Shown in pieces: positions 37,391-45,788 of a stretch of DNA of 64,000 nt. Position 1 is the first letter of the stretch; the number at the start of each line of letters is the position of its first letter. Where the stretch lies: positions 3,410,001-3,474,000 of the forward strand of contig NZ_JACCBP010000001.1 of assembly GCF_013408655.1 (NCBI RefSeq), read 5' to 3'. The notes beneath the pieces were generated by a model that was not told the origin of the DNA, did no database searches, and was given only the letters and a program-made list of their open reading frames with translations. The position numbers were made by a program, and so were the translations under genes. Origin of the DNA: Pigmentiphaga litoralis (GTDB lineage: Bacteria > Pseudomonadota > Gammaproteobacteria > Burkholderiales > Burkholderiaceae_B).

Positions 37391-38266
37391 TTAGAACCAG
37401 TACACGAACAGGTACAGGCCCAGCCACACCACGTCAACGAAGTGCCAATACCACGCGGCGCCTTCGAAGCCGAAGTGCTGATCCGCCGTGAAATGGCCTT
37501 TGATCAGCCGCCGCAGCACCACGGCCAGCATTAACGCGCCCAGGCACACGTGGAAGCCGTGGAAGCCTGTCAGCAGGTAGAACGTCGAACCGTAGGCACC
37601 CGAGGTCAGGCGCAGATTCAGTTCGGTGTACAGGTGGTAGTACTCGTAGGCCTGGACACAGACGAACGTCAGGCCCAGCAGCACGGTAATGGCCAGCCAC
37701 GTGATGCACTTGCTGCGAAGGTTTTCGCGCAGGGCATGGTGGGAGATCGTCAGCGTGATGCCCGACGTCAGCAGTAGCGCCGTGTTGATCGTGGGCAGCC
37801 AGAACGGGCCGACCGTGGCGAACGCCTCGACCACGCCTGCCGGACCCTGGTTGGGCCAGACCGCCGAGAACGCGGGCCACAGCACCTGGCGGTGGTCGAA
37901 GTTGCCCAGCCACGGCGTGGTGAACACGCGGGTGTAGAACAGCGCGCCAAAGAACGCCGCAAAGAACATGACTTCGGAAAAGATGAACCAGCTCATGCTC
38001 CAGCGGTAGGAGACGTCCACGCGCCGGCTGTACATCCCGCCTTCGGACTCGGCGATCGCGTCGCCGAACCACTGGTAGAGCACGAACAGGAAACCGAGCA
38101 CCCCGGCCAGGACCACCCAGGGGCCCATCGCGATGTCGTTGACCCACATGACCATGCCGCCGCCGAAGAACAGCAGCGCCAGGCTTCCCGTGGCCGGATG
38201 AACGGACGGGGCCGGGACAAAGTAGTACGGCGCCTCCGTGCTTTCAACCGAGTGACCTGCACTCAT
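37391..38266 (-). CDS. coxC: Cytochrome c oxidase subunit III
   Basis: A 291-residue membrane subunit of the aa3/caa3 oxidase with seven predicted helices. The start ATG has GGAG seven bases upstream; a GTG one codon earlier was not used. Family positions are YYFVPAPSVHPATGSLALL, SEVMFFAAFFGALFYTRVF (with the conserved Glu), HALRENLRSK, YHLYTELNLRLTSGAYGS and TGFHGFHVCLGALMLAV, ending AAWYWHFVDVVWLGLYLFVY. Confidence 0.97.
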   Translation of the reverse strand: MSAGHSVESTEAPYYFVPAPSVHPATGSLALLFFGGGMVMWVNDIAMGPWVVLAGVLGFLFVLYQWFGDAIAESEGGMYSRRVDVSYRWSMSWFIFSEVMFFAAFFGALFYTRVFTTPWLGNFDHRQVLWPAFSAVWPNQGPAGVVEAFATVGPFWLPTINTALLLTSGITLTISHHALRENLRSKCITWLAITVLLGLTFVCVQAYEYYHLYTELNLRLTSGAYGSTFYLLTGFHGFHVCLGALMLAVVLRRLIKGHFTADQHFGFEGAAWYWHFVDVVWLGLYLFVYWF

Positions 38267-38348
38267 CACAACTCTCCTTCGCGATGTCTATGTAATACGT
38301 TCTTTTTATGAAAGTCGGGGCGGTCGCTGCGCGGCCGCCGTGCTGCCT

Positions 38349-38570
38349 CTACCCTACCACCGCCTGCACGATTCCAACCAGCACCAGCACCAGCAACGCC
38401 GCCATCAGGACCCCCGCGATCACCAGGTGAACGGGGTTCAGGTTGGCCATGTCCTGCTGGTAGTCCTTGCCGCGGCGCAGTCCGATGAAGGACCACAGCA
38501 CGGCCTGGACCGTCTGGAAGAAATTGAGCTTGCGCGCCGTTGCGCGGGATTCCACGCGCGGCTCGGTCAT
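38349..38570 (-). CDS. DUF2970 small membrane protein
   Basis: A 73-residue protein with a basic cytosolic N-terminus (KLNFFQTVQAVLWSFIGLRRG) and one C-terminal membrane helix (LVIAGVLMAALLVLVLVGIVQ). FFQTVQAVLWSFIGLRR is typical of DUF2970, a family found in betaproteobacterial oxidase clusters between ctaG and coxC, as here. The start overlaps the ctaG stop by four bases. Function unknown; presumably oxidase assembly. Confidence 0.9.
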   Translation of the reverse strand: MTEPRVESRATARKLNFFQTVQAVLWSFIGLRRGKDYQQDMANLNPVHLVIAGVLMAALLVLVLVGIVQAVVG

Positions 38571-39169
38571 ACGCCCCCCGCCCCCGCGCCTGCCGTGTCG
38601 TCTTTCTGGGCGGCCGTGCGACCGGCCACTTCAAAGAACGTGTACGACAGGGTGATGGTGGTCACTTCTTTCGGCAGCTTCGGGTCAACCACGAAGACCA
38701 CCGGGAACTGACGCGTTTCGCGCGCCTTCAAGTCCTGCTGCGTGAAGCAGAAGCACTCGATCTTCTTGAAATACTGTCCTGCCGCCATGGGCGCGTAGCT
38801 CGGTATCGCCTGCCCGACCATTTCGCGGTCCTGCTGGTTGGCGATCTCGTAGGTGATCGTGGCCAGTTCGCCCGGATTCACTTCCATCGACGTTTGCACC
38901 GGCCGGAAGCGCCACGGGCCGTGGATGTTGGCGTCGAACACGATCTTGATGGTGCGCGACGCGTCCACCTGGGTGTTCTTGGCGAACTCGACCGCGTCAT
39001 CGTCGATCTTGGTCAGGAAATTGATGCCCGTGACTTCGCAGATCGCCTTGTACATGGGCACCAGCGCGTAGCCAAAGCCAAACATGAGCAGGATGATGAC
39101 CGCAAGCTTGCCCAGCATGCGACGGTTGTCGCTTGCGGGGCCTGGCGTCTTGTCTTGCGGTGTCGTCAT
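38567..39169 (-). CDS. ctaG: Cytochrome c oxidase assembly protein CtaG (Cox11 family)
   Basis: Copper chaperone for the CuB site in subunit I. The 200-residue protein has one N-terminal helix (LGKLAVIILLMFGFGYALVPMY) leading into YKAICEVTGINF with a conserved Cys, then a periplasmic immunoglobulin-like domain with EVNPGELATITYEIANQ and the copper-binding KKIECFCFTQQDL (Cys-x-Cys). It ends with a low-complexity Ala/Gly tail. Adjacent to coxA through the 35-residue small gene. Confidence 0.96.
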   Translation of the reverse strand: MTTPQDKTPGPASDNRRMLGKLAVIILLMFGFGYALVPMYKAICEVTGINFLTKIDDDAVEFAKNTQVDASRTIKIVFDANIHGPWRFRPVQTSMEVNPGELATITYEIANQQDREMVGQAIPSYAPMAAGQYFKKIECFCFTQQDLKARETRQFPVVFVVDPKLPKEVTTITLSYTFFEVAGRTAAQKDDTAGAGAGGV

Positions 39170-39178
39170 GGCATGCCT

Positions 39179-39286
39179 CTAGCCGTAATAGACCTTCCTG
39201 AGGATGACCATCAGGAAGAATCCAATGGCGACTGCGGCAAGGATGATGCCCAGTCGCCGGTTGTTGCGGCGTTGTTCCGGCGTCAT
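39179..39286 (-). CDS. Cytochrome oxidase small assembly protein (35 aa)
   Basis: Too short for ordinary gene calling. ATG overlaps the coxA stop (TAATG) and opens [13 protein letters not shown], followed by one membrane helix IILAAVAIGFFLMVIL and the tail RKVYYG. Position between coxA and ctaG, coupled start, basic N-terminus and single helix fit the tiny oxidase assembly protein annotated in many betaproteobacteria. It ends nine bases before the ctaG start. Function is assigned by position. Confidence 0.85.
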   Translation of the reverse strand: MTPEQRRNNRRLGIILAAVAIGFFLMVILRKVYYG

Positions 39287-40893
39287 TACTTGACCAACGG
39301 AGGCGTCTCGAACGTGTGGAACGGCGCGGGCGACGGCACCGACCACTCCAGGCCGCCGTCTTCGGCGCCCCAGGGGTTCGCGGGCGCCGGTTCGCCCTTG
39401 CCGGCAAACGCCTTCAGCACGATGTACAGGAAGAGCAGCTGCGACAGGCCGAACCAGAAGGCGCCGATGGTGGCGATCTGGTGGAAATCGGTGAACTGCG
39501 CGGCGTAGTCGGCATATCGACGCGGCATGCCGGCCAGACCCAGGAAGTGCATCGGGAAGAAGGTGACGTTGAACGAGATCAGCGACGACCAGAAGTGCAG
39601 CTTGCCCAGCTTTTCGTCATACATGACGCCGGTCCACTTCGGCAGCCAGTAGTAGGTGCCGCCGAACAGCGAGAACAGCGAACCCGCCACCAGCACGTAG
39701 TGGAAGTGCGCCACCACGTAATAGGTGTCCTGCACCTGGATGTCGATCGGGGCCACGGCCAAGATCAGGCCGGTGAAACCGCCCATCGAGAACACGAAGA
39801 TGAAGCCCACCGCGAACAGCATCGGGGTTTCGAACGTCATGGAACCGCGCCACATCGTGGCCAGCCAGTTGAAGATCTTCACGCCGGTCGGCACCGCGAT
39901 CAGCATCGTCGCGTACATGAAGAAGAGCTGGCCGGTGACCGGCATGCCGGTCGTGAACATGTGGTGCGCCCACACGATGAAGGACAGGATGGCGATCGAC
40001 GAGGTCGCGTAAACCATCGAGGCGTAGCCGAACAGGCGCTTGCGGGCGAACACCGGCACGATGGCCGAGACGATGCCGAACGCCGGCAAGATCATGATGT
40101 ACACCTCGGGGTGCCCGAAGAACCAGAAGATGTGCTGGTACATGACCGGGTCGCCGCCGCCGGCCGCGTTGAAGAACGACGTGCCGAAATGACGGTCGGT
40201 CAGGACCATGGTGATGGCGCCGGCCAGCACGGGCATGACGGCGATCAGCAGGTAAGCCGTGATCAGCCAGGTCCAGCAAAACAGCGGCATCTTCATCAGG
40301 GTCATGCCAGGCGCGCGCATGTTCAGGATGGTGACGACAATGTTGATGGCGCCCATGATCGACGAAGCGCCCGCGATGTGCAGGGCAAAGATCGCCATGT
40401 CCATGCCGGGGCCCATCTGCACCGACAGCGGCGCGTACAGCGTCCAGCCGGCGGCGGTGGCGCCACCCGGCACGAAGAACGACGCGCTCAGCAGGATGCC
40501 CACCACGGGCAGCAGCCAGAAGCTGAAGTTGTTCATCCGGGCAAACGCCATGTCGGATGCGCCGATCTGCAGCGGGATCATCCAGTTCGCGAAGCCCACG
40601 AAGGCGGGCATGATCGCGCCGAACACCATGATGATGCCGTGCATAGTGGTGAACTGGTTGAACAGTTCGGGCTGGAAGAACTGGATGCCGGGCTCGAACA
40701 GTTCGGTGCGCAGCAGCAGGGCAAGCGCGCCCCCCATCAGCAGCATCGTGAACGAGAAGATCAGGTACATCGTCCCGATGTCTTTGTGGTTGGTTGCGAA
40801 CAACCAGCGACGCCACCCGGTCGGACGTGCGTGGGCGTGGTCGTCGTGCGCATGATCATGCCCGTGGGCGTGGTCGATCGCGGTGCTGCTCAT
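39286..40893 (-). CDS. coxA: Cytochrome c oxidase subunit I
   Basis: Catalytic heme a/a3-CuB subunit, 535 residues. The start [11 protein letters not shown] is chosen over a longer one because AAGGAG lies six bases upstream. Twelve helices are predicted. Family motifs are [27 protein letters not shown] (heme a ligand), [17 protein letters not shown] (CuB His and the cross-linked Tyr), [25 protein letters not shown] (heme ligands) and [10 protein letters not shown]. An unusual N-terminal [16 protein letters not shown] stretch precedes the first helix. Probably an A1-type (D- and K-channel) enzyme. Confidence 0.98.
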   Translation of the reverse strand: MSSTAIDHAHGHDHAHDDHAHARPTGWRRWLFATNHKDIGTMYLIFSFTMLLMGGALALLLRTELFEPGIQFFQPELFNQFTTMHGIIMVFGAIMPAFVGFANWMIPLQIGASDMAFARMNNFSFWLLPVVGILLSASFFVPGGATAAGWTLYAPLSVQMGPGMDMAIFALHIAGASSIMGAINIVVTILNMRAPGMTLMKMPLFCWTWLITAYLLIAVMPVLAGAITMVLTDRHFGTSFFNAAGGGDPVMYQHIFWFFGHPEVYIMILPAFGIVSAIVPVFARKRLFGYASMVYATSSIAILSFIVWAHHMFTTGMPVTGQLFFMYATMLIAVPTGVKIFNWLATMWRGSMTFETPMLFAVGFIFVFSMGGFTGLILAVAPIDIQVQDTYYVVAHFHYVLVAGSLFSLFGGTYYWLPKWTGVMYDEKLGKLHFWSSLISFNVTFFPMHFLGLAGMPRRYADYAAQFTDFHQIATIGAFWFGLSQLLFLYIVLKAFAGKGEPAPANPWGAEDGGLEWSVPSPAPFHTFETPPLVK

Positions 40894-41005
40894 GATGGCT
40901 CCTTGCTGCTCTGTACTGCTGTCATCGTGCGTGACGATGGACATCCATTCGAATACGAAACCTGAAATCCCTGGCTATGAGGCCTTCGGCGGCCGGCCGG
41001 AGCGA

Positions 41006-42166
41006 TCAGCGGGCGGCTTTCAAATCGGCGGGTTGCACGACCGGATCGGTCCCCTTACCGGCGTTGCTCCAGGCATTGCGGGTATAGGTGATGACGGCAG
41101 CAAGTTCAGTGTCGGACAGGTGGGCAAACGATGCCATCGCCGTCCCTGGACGTCCTTTCAGCAGTGTCTCGATCTGCCGGGCCTTGGGTCCCAGAACGGC
41201 GGCATCACCATCCAGCGCCGGGAACGTGCCAGGCACGCCCTTCCCGGTCGCCTGGTGACAGGCCACGCAATTCGAGGCAAAGACCGTCTGGCCGCGCGTC
41301 TTGAGCTCGTCGGCAGTCCAGACCTTGTTGGGATCGTCGGCGAGGGCAGCCATCGCCTTCTTCTTTTCATCGACCCACTTTGTGTAATCTTCGGCGGACA
41401 CCACCTTCACCACGATGGGCATGAAGGCGTGGTCCTTGCCACAGAGTTCGGCGCACTGGCCGCGGAATTCGCCGATCTTTTCGGCGCGGAACCACGTGTC
41501 GCGCACGAAACCGGGGATCGCGTCCTGCTTGACGCCGAACGACGGCACCATCCAGGCGTGGATCACGTCGTTGGCCGTGGTAACCACACGGATTTTCTTG
41601 TCGACCGGCACCACCAGCGGGTTGTCGACTTCCATCAGGTAGTTGTCACCCTTGGGCGCGGTACCGTCGCGCTGGTCGGCCGGCGTGGCCAGGTTGGACA
41701 GGAAACCGATGCCCTCGCCTTCGCCGGTCAGGTAGTCGTAGCCCCATTTCCACTGGTAGCCGGTGGCCTTGACGGTCAGGTCGGCGTTGGTGGTGTCCTT
41801 CATGGCGACGACGGTCTTGGTCGCCGGAAGCGCCATGCCGATCACGATGACGAAGGGAATGATCGTCCAGGCGATCTCGACCCCGATGCTTTCATGGAAG
41901 GTCGCCGGCTTGGCGCCGCGCGATTTCCGGTGCGCCCAGATCGAATAGAACATCACGGCGAACACCGCGATGAAGATCACCAGACAGATCGCCAGCATCA
42001 TCCAGTGCAGCCACTGGATCTGCGAGGCGATGCTCGTGACCGGCTCATGCAGGTTGAGTTGATTGACCTTCGGGCCGCCTACGCTGTCGTTGACCGCCAG
42101 CGCTGCGCTGCTGGCCAGCATATTTGCGAACAAGGCTCCTACCCACCCACTCAACCACTTCTTCAT
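41006..42166 (-). CDS. coxB: Cytochrome c oxidase subunit II with fused cytochrome c domain (caa3 type)
   Basis: Electron entry subunit, 386 residues from MKKWLSGWVG with GAGG upstream. Signal peptide, then two membrane helices, the CuA cupredoxin domain with HAWMVPSFGVKQDAIPG and the CuA ligand loop CAELCGKDHAFM. A C-terminal class I cytochrome c domain is fused on: heme motif CVACH (in ASNCVACHQATGKG) and a distal Met region GTAMASFAHLSD. That makes the complex caa3-type. It is the first gene of the oxidase operon, 112 bases ahead of coxA. Confidence 0.97.
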   Translation of the reverse strand: MKKWLSGWVGALFANMLASSAALAVNDSVGGPKVNQLNLHEPVTSIASQIQWLHWMMLAICLVIFIAVFAVMFYSIWAHRKSRGAKPATFHESIGVEIAWTIIPFVIVIGMALPATKTVVAMKDTTNADLTVKATGYQWKWGYDYLTGEGEGIGFLSNLATPADQRDGTAPKGDNYLMEVDNPLVVPVDKKIRVVTTANDVIHAWMVPSFGVKQDAIPGFVRDTWFRAEKIGEFRGQCAELCGKDHAFMPIVVKVVSAEDYTKWVDEKKKAMAALADDPNKVWTADELKTRGQTVFASNCVACHQATGKGVPGTFPALDGDAAVLGPKARQIETLLKGRPGTAMASFAHLSDTELAAVITYTRNAWSNAGKGTDPVVQPADLKAAR

Positions 42167-42303
42167 GTCCGACCTCGAAGAACATCGTTTACTTTCAGGC
42201 AGTCGAGCCCCGGCTGCGTATCTCCTCGCAGCGCTCCCCCGGCCAACCACTAAATTAATTGTTATTTGCGGTGTCTTAGCAGGTTAATGCTTAGAACCGC
42301 CGG

Positions 42304-42333
42304 ATTATACGGGTACGTGGGAAGGCGCAGCAA
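42304..42333 (-). promoter_or_regulatory. Candidate sigma70 promoter of the coxBA operon
   Basis: Read on the minus strand: TTGCTG, an 18-base spacer, TATAAT. The -10 is a perfect consensus. It lies about 135 bases upstream of the coxB start, in the AT-rich gap beside the end of the methyltransferase gene. Confidence 0.55.
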
Positions 42334-42356
42334 ATGCGCTGCACGCTTCCTCTTGC

Positions 42357-43316
42357 TCATCGTTTCGCCGAACGTCCGATCGACGCCACGGATAGTCGGG
42401 TTTCCCCTGTAGCCAATTTGTGAGACCCCGCCCGCCACGCATGACCATACGCCACTTCCAGCGTCAGGTGGATACGGCCGTCGGGGGCGCGTTGGGCGTC
42501 CAGCGCGGCGGCCAGGCGATCGCGCCAGGCCCGTCCGGCCAGCCCGCGCCGCCGTCCGGCCGCCGGATTGCCACCCAGGCGGCGCACGTCCAGCAGCAGC
42601 GACGCCGGGTCGTTGTAGGTCAGCGTCAGGATTTCCTGGTCCATGACCGGATCGGCAAAGCCGCTTTCGATCAGCAGGTCGCCAAAATCATGCATGTCGA
42701 CGAACGGCGGCGTGGCGGTGTCCAGCCCGGCCTGCCCCACGGCGTCCCGCAATTGTTTGAAGGTATTGGGGCCCAGGCAGCTGAACATGACGAGTCCGCC
42801 TACTTTCAGGACCCGGCGCCATTCTTCAAGCACGTGATGCGGTTCGGCATGCCAGTGCAGGGCCAGGTTGGACCACACCATATCGAATTGTTCGGGCGGC
42901 AGGCCGGTGGCGGCCAGATCGGCTTCCAGGAAGTCCGGGGCAGTCGAGCCGGCGCGTCCCACCAGGCCCATGACGCTTTGCCGCATGCGGGCCACCGCCG
43001 ATGGCTGGAATTTCCGGCGCGCGTGGTCGAGCAGGGATGGGCTCAGGTCGACGCCGGTGTAGTGAGCAGCAGGGTAGCGTTCACGCAACACGGGCAGCGC
43101 AGCCCCCGCGCCGCAACCGGCGTCGAGCAGCGCTGCCGGATCGACACGGATGTAGTCCAGGCGCTCAAGCATGCGCCGCGCGATTTCCCCATACAGGAAT
43201 TGCGCTTCTTCGAGGTCGCCGCGGCGATCGAACTGGCGCACGACATGCCGGCCGACCAGGGGCAAGGCGGGAAGCCGTGCGGCGGGGGCGGCGGCGGGCA
43301 TGGATGTTTCTGTCAT
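42357..43316 (-). CDS. SAM-dependent methyltransferase, BioC-like
   Basis: A 319-residue class I methyltransferase from MTETSMPAAAP. It has the pre-motif VVRQFDRRGDLEEAQFLYGEIARRM typical of BioC-type enzymes in its first 20 residues, motif I LLDAGCGAGAALPVL, acidic loop YTGVDLSPSLLDHAR, and motif IV FDMVWSNLALHWHAEP, then LKVGGLVMFSCLGPNTFKQL. The last 70 residues are Arg/Gly/Ala-rich. BioC methylates malonyl-ACP at the start of biotin synthesis, but no other bio gene is nearby, so the substrate is uncertain. Divergent from comF. Confidence 0.8.
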   Translation of the reverse strand: MTETSMPAAAPAARLPALPLVGRHVVRQFDRRGDLEEAQFLYGEIARRMLERLDYIRVDPAALLDAGCGAGAALPVLRERYPAAHYTGVDLSPSLLDHARRKFQPSAVARMRQSVMGLVGRAGSTAPDFLEADLAATGLPPEQFDMVWSNLALHWHAEPHHVLEEWRRVLKVGGLVMFSCLGPNTFKQLRDAVGQAGLDTATPPFVDMHDFGDLLIESGFADPVMDQEILTLTYNDPASLLLDVRRLGGNPAAGRRRGLAGRAWRDRLAAALDAQRAPDGRIHLTLEVAYGHAWRAGSHKLATGETRLSVASIGRSAKR

Positions 43317-43413
43317 TGCGGGTGGGCACACGTATCAAGGGAGTCTTTACACTACGGCAGAGCATCGGGTGGACTGCGCCGCCCTCTCATCATGCCATGG
43401 CTTGCCACGGCCC

Positions 43414-44334
43414 ATGTCCACCGTACCTTGCCACGCCTGCACGCTCGCACGCTTCATGCCCATACCGCCGCTCCGGTTTCCCCTGCCGCGCTGGACGCCG
43501 CCCCGCTTTTGGGCGGCGGGCCGGTGGCGCGCCCGTGCCGCCGATGCCGTCGCGATGGCGCGCGCCCGGCTGCCGACCGACTGCCCCCTGTGCAGCGCGC
43601 CGGCGCGGGGTGGCGCGCTGTGCCGCGCATGTGATGCCGAGGTCACGGGCCTGCTGCGCAGCGCGCCCGGCACGGGCATGACCTGGCGCTGCCTGCGGTG
43701 CGCGCTGCCCCTGCCCGAGCATGACAGTCCCTGCCCCGATTGCGCGGAGCGGGATACGGCGTTCGACCGAACGGTGACCGCGCTGGATTACGTTCCGCCG
43801 GCCGACGCGCTGATCCTGCGCATGAAGGCGCAACGCCACTACGCGCAGGGCGACCTGCTCGGCAACCTGCTGGCCGAAGCCATCCGCCACGACGGGCGGG
43901 CGCTGCCGGCCGGGACCGTGCTGCTGCCGGTGCCCGCCAGCCGCGACGCATTGCGGGCGCGAGGCTTCAACCCGGCGGCGGAAATTGCCCGCGCGCTGGG
44001 CCGCGACCTGGGCTTGCCGGTGCGGCACGATTGGGTGGCGCGCACCCGGCAGCAGGCGCAGCAGCACACCCTGGGCCGGCTGGAACGCCGGGAGGCCGCG
44101 CAGGGCCTGTATGCTTGCGCACCCGGCGTGCGGGGCAGGCATATCGGGATCGTCGACGACGTCATGACCACCGGCAGCACCCTGCACGAAATCGCGTTGG
44201 CGCTGAAGGCGGCCGGCGCCGCCAGCGTGACGGCGCTGGTCGCGGCGCGTACGCCCCATCCGCCCGATGCGGGAACGATCGCGCGGCCGGATGTTCGCAA
44301 GGCAGGGACGAATTTTCGCAGACAACGTGAATAA
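43414..44334 (+). CDS. comF: ComF family phosphoribosyltransferase-like protein
   Basis: A 306-residue protein with an N-terminal zinc-ribbon (CPLC, CRAC, CLRC, CPDC pairs) and a C-terminal PRTase fold with VLLPVPASRDALRARGFNPA, ARTRQQAQQHTLGRLER and the PRPP loop IGIVDDVMTTGSTLHEIA. ComF proteins take part in DNA uptake in competent bacteria; outside them the role is unclear. Two possible starts (this ATG or one 14 codons later) have no good Shine-Dalgarno. It is divergent from the methyltransferase and shares an upstream gap of about 100 bases. Confidence 0.92.
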   Translation: MSTVPCHACTLARFMPIPPLRFPLPRWTPPRFWAAGRWRARAADAVAMARARLPTDCPLCSAPARGGALCRACDAEVTGLLRSAPGTGMTWRCLRCALPLPEHDSPCPDCAERDTAFDRTVTALDYVPPADALILRMKAQRHYAQGDLLGNLLAEAIRHDGRALPAGTVLLPVPASRDALRARGFNPAAEIARALGRDLGLPVRHDWVARTRQQAQQHTLGRLERREAAQGLYACAPGVRGRHIGIVDDVMTTGSTLHEIALALKAAGAASVTALVAARTPHPPDAGTIARPDVRKAGTNFRRQRE

Positions 44335-44429
44335 CGATTTCGAACCATTTCAAAACCCGATGATCCCGCCGACTTCCGACCGCTTCTGGTCTACCTTAAC
44401 GGTCACGCAAAGGCCCCTCCTGGAACACC

Positions 44430-45788
44430 ATGGCTGATTTCCCTCCCGCGCCCGATCGCTCCGGCGACCCCGCGTCCCCGTCCCGTCCCCTGCCCCGCCG
44501 CGCGCGCTGGCCGTGGATCGTGGTGCTCCTGCTCGTTCTTGCCGCGGTCGGCTGGTGGTGGTGGCATGGGCGGACGGCCCAGGAAGCAGCCCCTGGCGCA
44601 CCCGGTGCGCCTCGCGGGGCGGGTGCGCGCGGGCCTCGTGCCCCGGGTGCGGGCGGCCCGCCCGGCGCGGCCGGCGCCTTTGCGATGCCCCCGATCCCGG
44701 TCAAGGTCGAAGCCGCCCGGTCCGAGAACCTGGATGTCTTCATCAAGTCGCTGGGCACCGTCACGTCCTTCAATACGGTCACGGTGCGCAGCCGGGTCGA
44801 CGGCGAACTCATGAAAGTGCTGTTCAAGGAGGGCCAGCGGGTCAAGGCCGGCGATCTGATTGCGCAGATCGATCCGCGCGCCTATCAGGTCGCGCTGTCG
44901 CAGGCGCAAGGTACCTTGCAGCAGAACCAGGCGCAGCTGGAAAACGCCCGGAAGGACCTGGATCGCTACCAGACCCTGTTTTCGCAGGACTCGATTGCCC
45001 GGCAGCAGGTCGATACGCAGGCCGCGCTGGTCCGCCAGTACGAAGGCACGCTCAAGACCAACCAGGCCGCGGTCGACAATGCCAGACTGCAGCTCGACTA
45101 CACCCGCGTGACGGCGCCGATCGCGGGGCGCGTGGGCCTGCGCCAGGTGGACCAGGGCAACCTGGTGCGCAGCAGCGATACCAATGGCCTGGTCATCATC
45201 ACGCAGACGCAGCCGATTTCCGTGATTTTCACCATTGCCGAATCCGACCTGCCGCGCGTGCTGCAGCAGTTGCGCGGCGGCAACCGGCTGGCGGTCGAAG
45301 CCTATGACCGTGCCGACCTGATCAAGATTGCCGACGGCGTGCTGGACACGCTGGACAACCAGATCGACGTCACCACCGGTACCGTCAAGATGAAGGCGCG
45401 GTTCGAAAACAAGGACGAGTCCCTGTTCCCGAACCAGTTCGTCAACGCACGCCTGCATGTGCGCACCTTGAAAGACGCCACCGTCATCCCGACCGCCGCC
45501 GTGCAGCGCGGAACGCCTGGCACCTTCGTGTATGTGGTCAAGCCCGACAACACGATCGACGTGCGGGTGATCAAGCTCGGCCAGCCCAATGGCGAACGGG
45601 TTGCGGTGACCGAAGGCCTGAAGCCGGGCGAGCAGGTCGTGGTCGAAGGCGTGGACCGCCTGCGCGCGGGCGCCAAGGTGGACGTGGTGACCGGCGCGGC
45701 CGAGGTGCCGGCGGCCGCGGGGAGCCAGTTGCAGCGCAGCGGTGAAGGCGGTTCCCGCCCGAATCGCGGACAGACGCCGAGACCCTGA
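44430..45788 (+). CDS. mdtA: RND efflux periplasmic adaptor, MdtA-like
   Basis: Membrane fusion protein of a tripartite pump, 452 residues. A cytosolic Pro/Arg-rich start is followed by one membrane helix ([19 protein letters not shown]), a Gly/Ala/Pro-rich linker, then the lipoyl half-motifs ([19 protein letters not shown] and [19 protein letters not shown]), a coiled-coil hairpin ([20 protein letters not shown]) and the beta-barrel ([14 protein letters not shown]). The MdtA pattern VDQGNLV is present. One base overlap with the pump gene behind it. Probable substrates by homology are bile-salt-like compounds, novobiocin and related drugs; untested. Confidence 0.94.
   Translation: MADFPPAPDRSGDPASPSRPLPRRARWPWIVVLLLVLAAVGWWWWHGRTAQEAAPGAPGAPRGAGARGPRAPGAGGPPGAAGAFAMPPIPVKVEAARSENLDVFIKSLGTVTSFNTVTVRSRVDGELMKVLFKEGQRVKAGDLIAQIDPRAYQVALSQAQGTLQQNQAQLENARKDLDRYQTLFSQDSIARQQVDTQAALVRQYEGTLKTNQAAVDNARLQLDYTRVTAPIAGRVGLRQVDQGNLVRSSDTNGLVIITQTQPISVIFTIAESDLPRVLQQLRGGNRLAVEAYDRADLIKIADGVLDTLDNQIDVTTGTVKMKARFENKDESLFPNQFVNARLHVRTLKDATVIPTAAVQRGTPGTFVYVVKPDNTIDVRVIKLGQPNGERVAVTEGLKPGEQVVVEGVDRLRAGAKVDVVTGAAEVPAAAGSQLQRSGEGGSRPNRGQTPRP

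Noticed and set aside
44335..44429. Promoter or MarR/TetR operator upstream of mdtA
   Set aside because: No dyad symmetry or credible -35/-10 pair stood out by eye in the 95-base gap, and no local regulator gene is adjacent.
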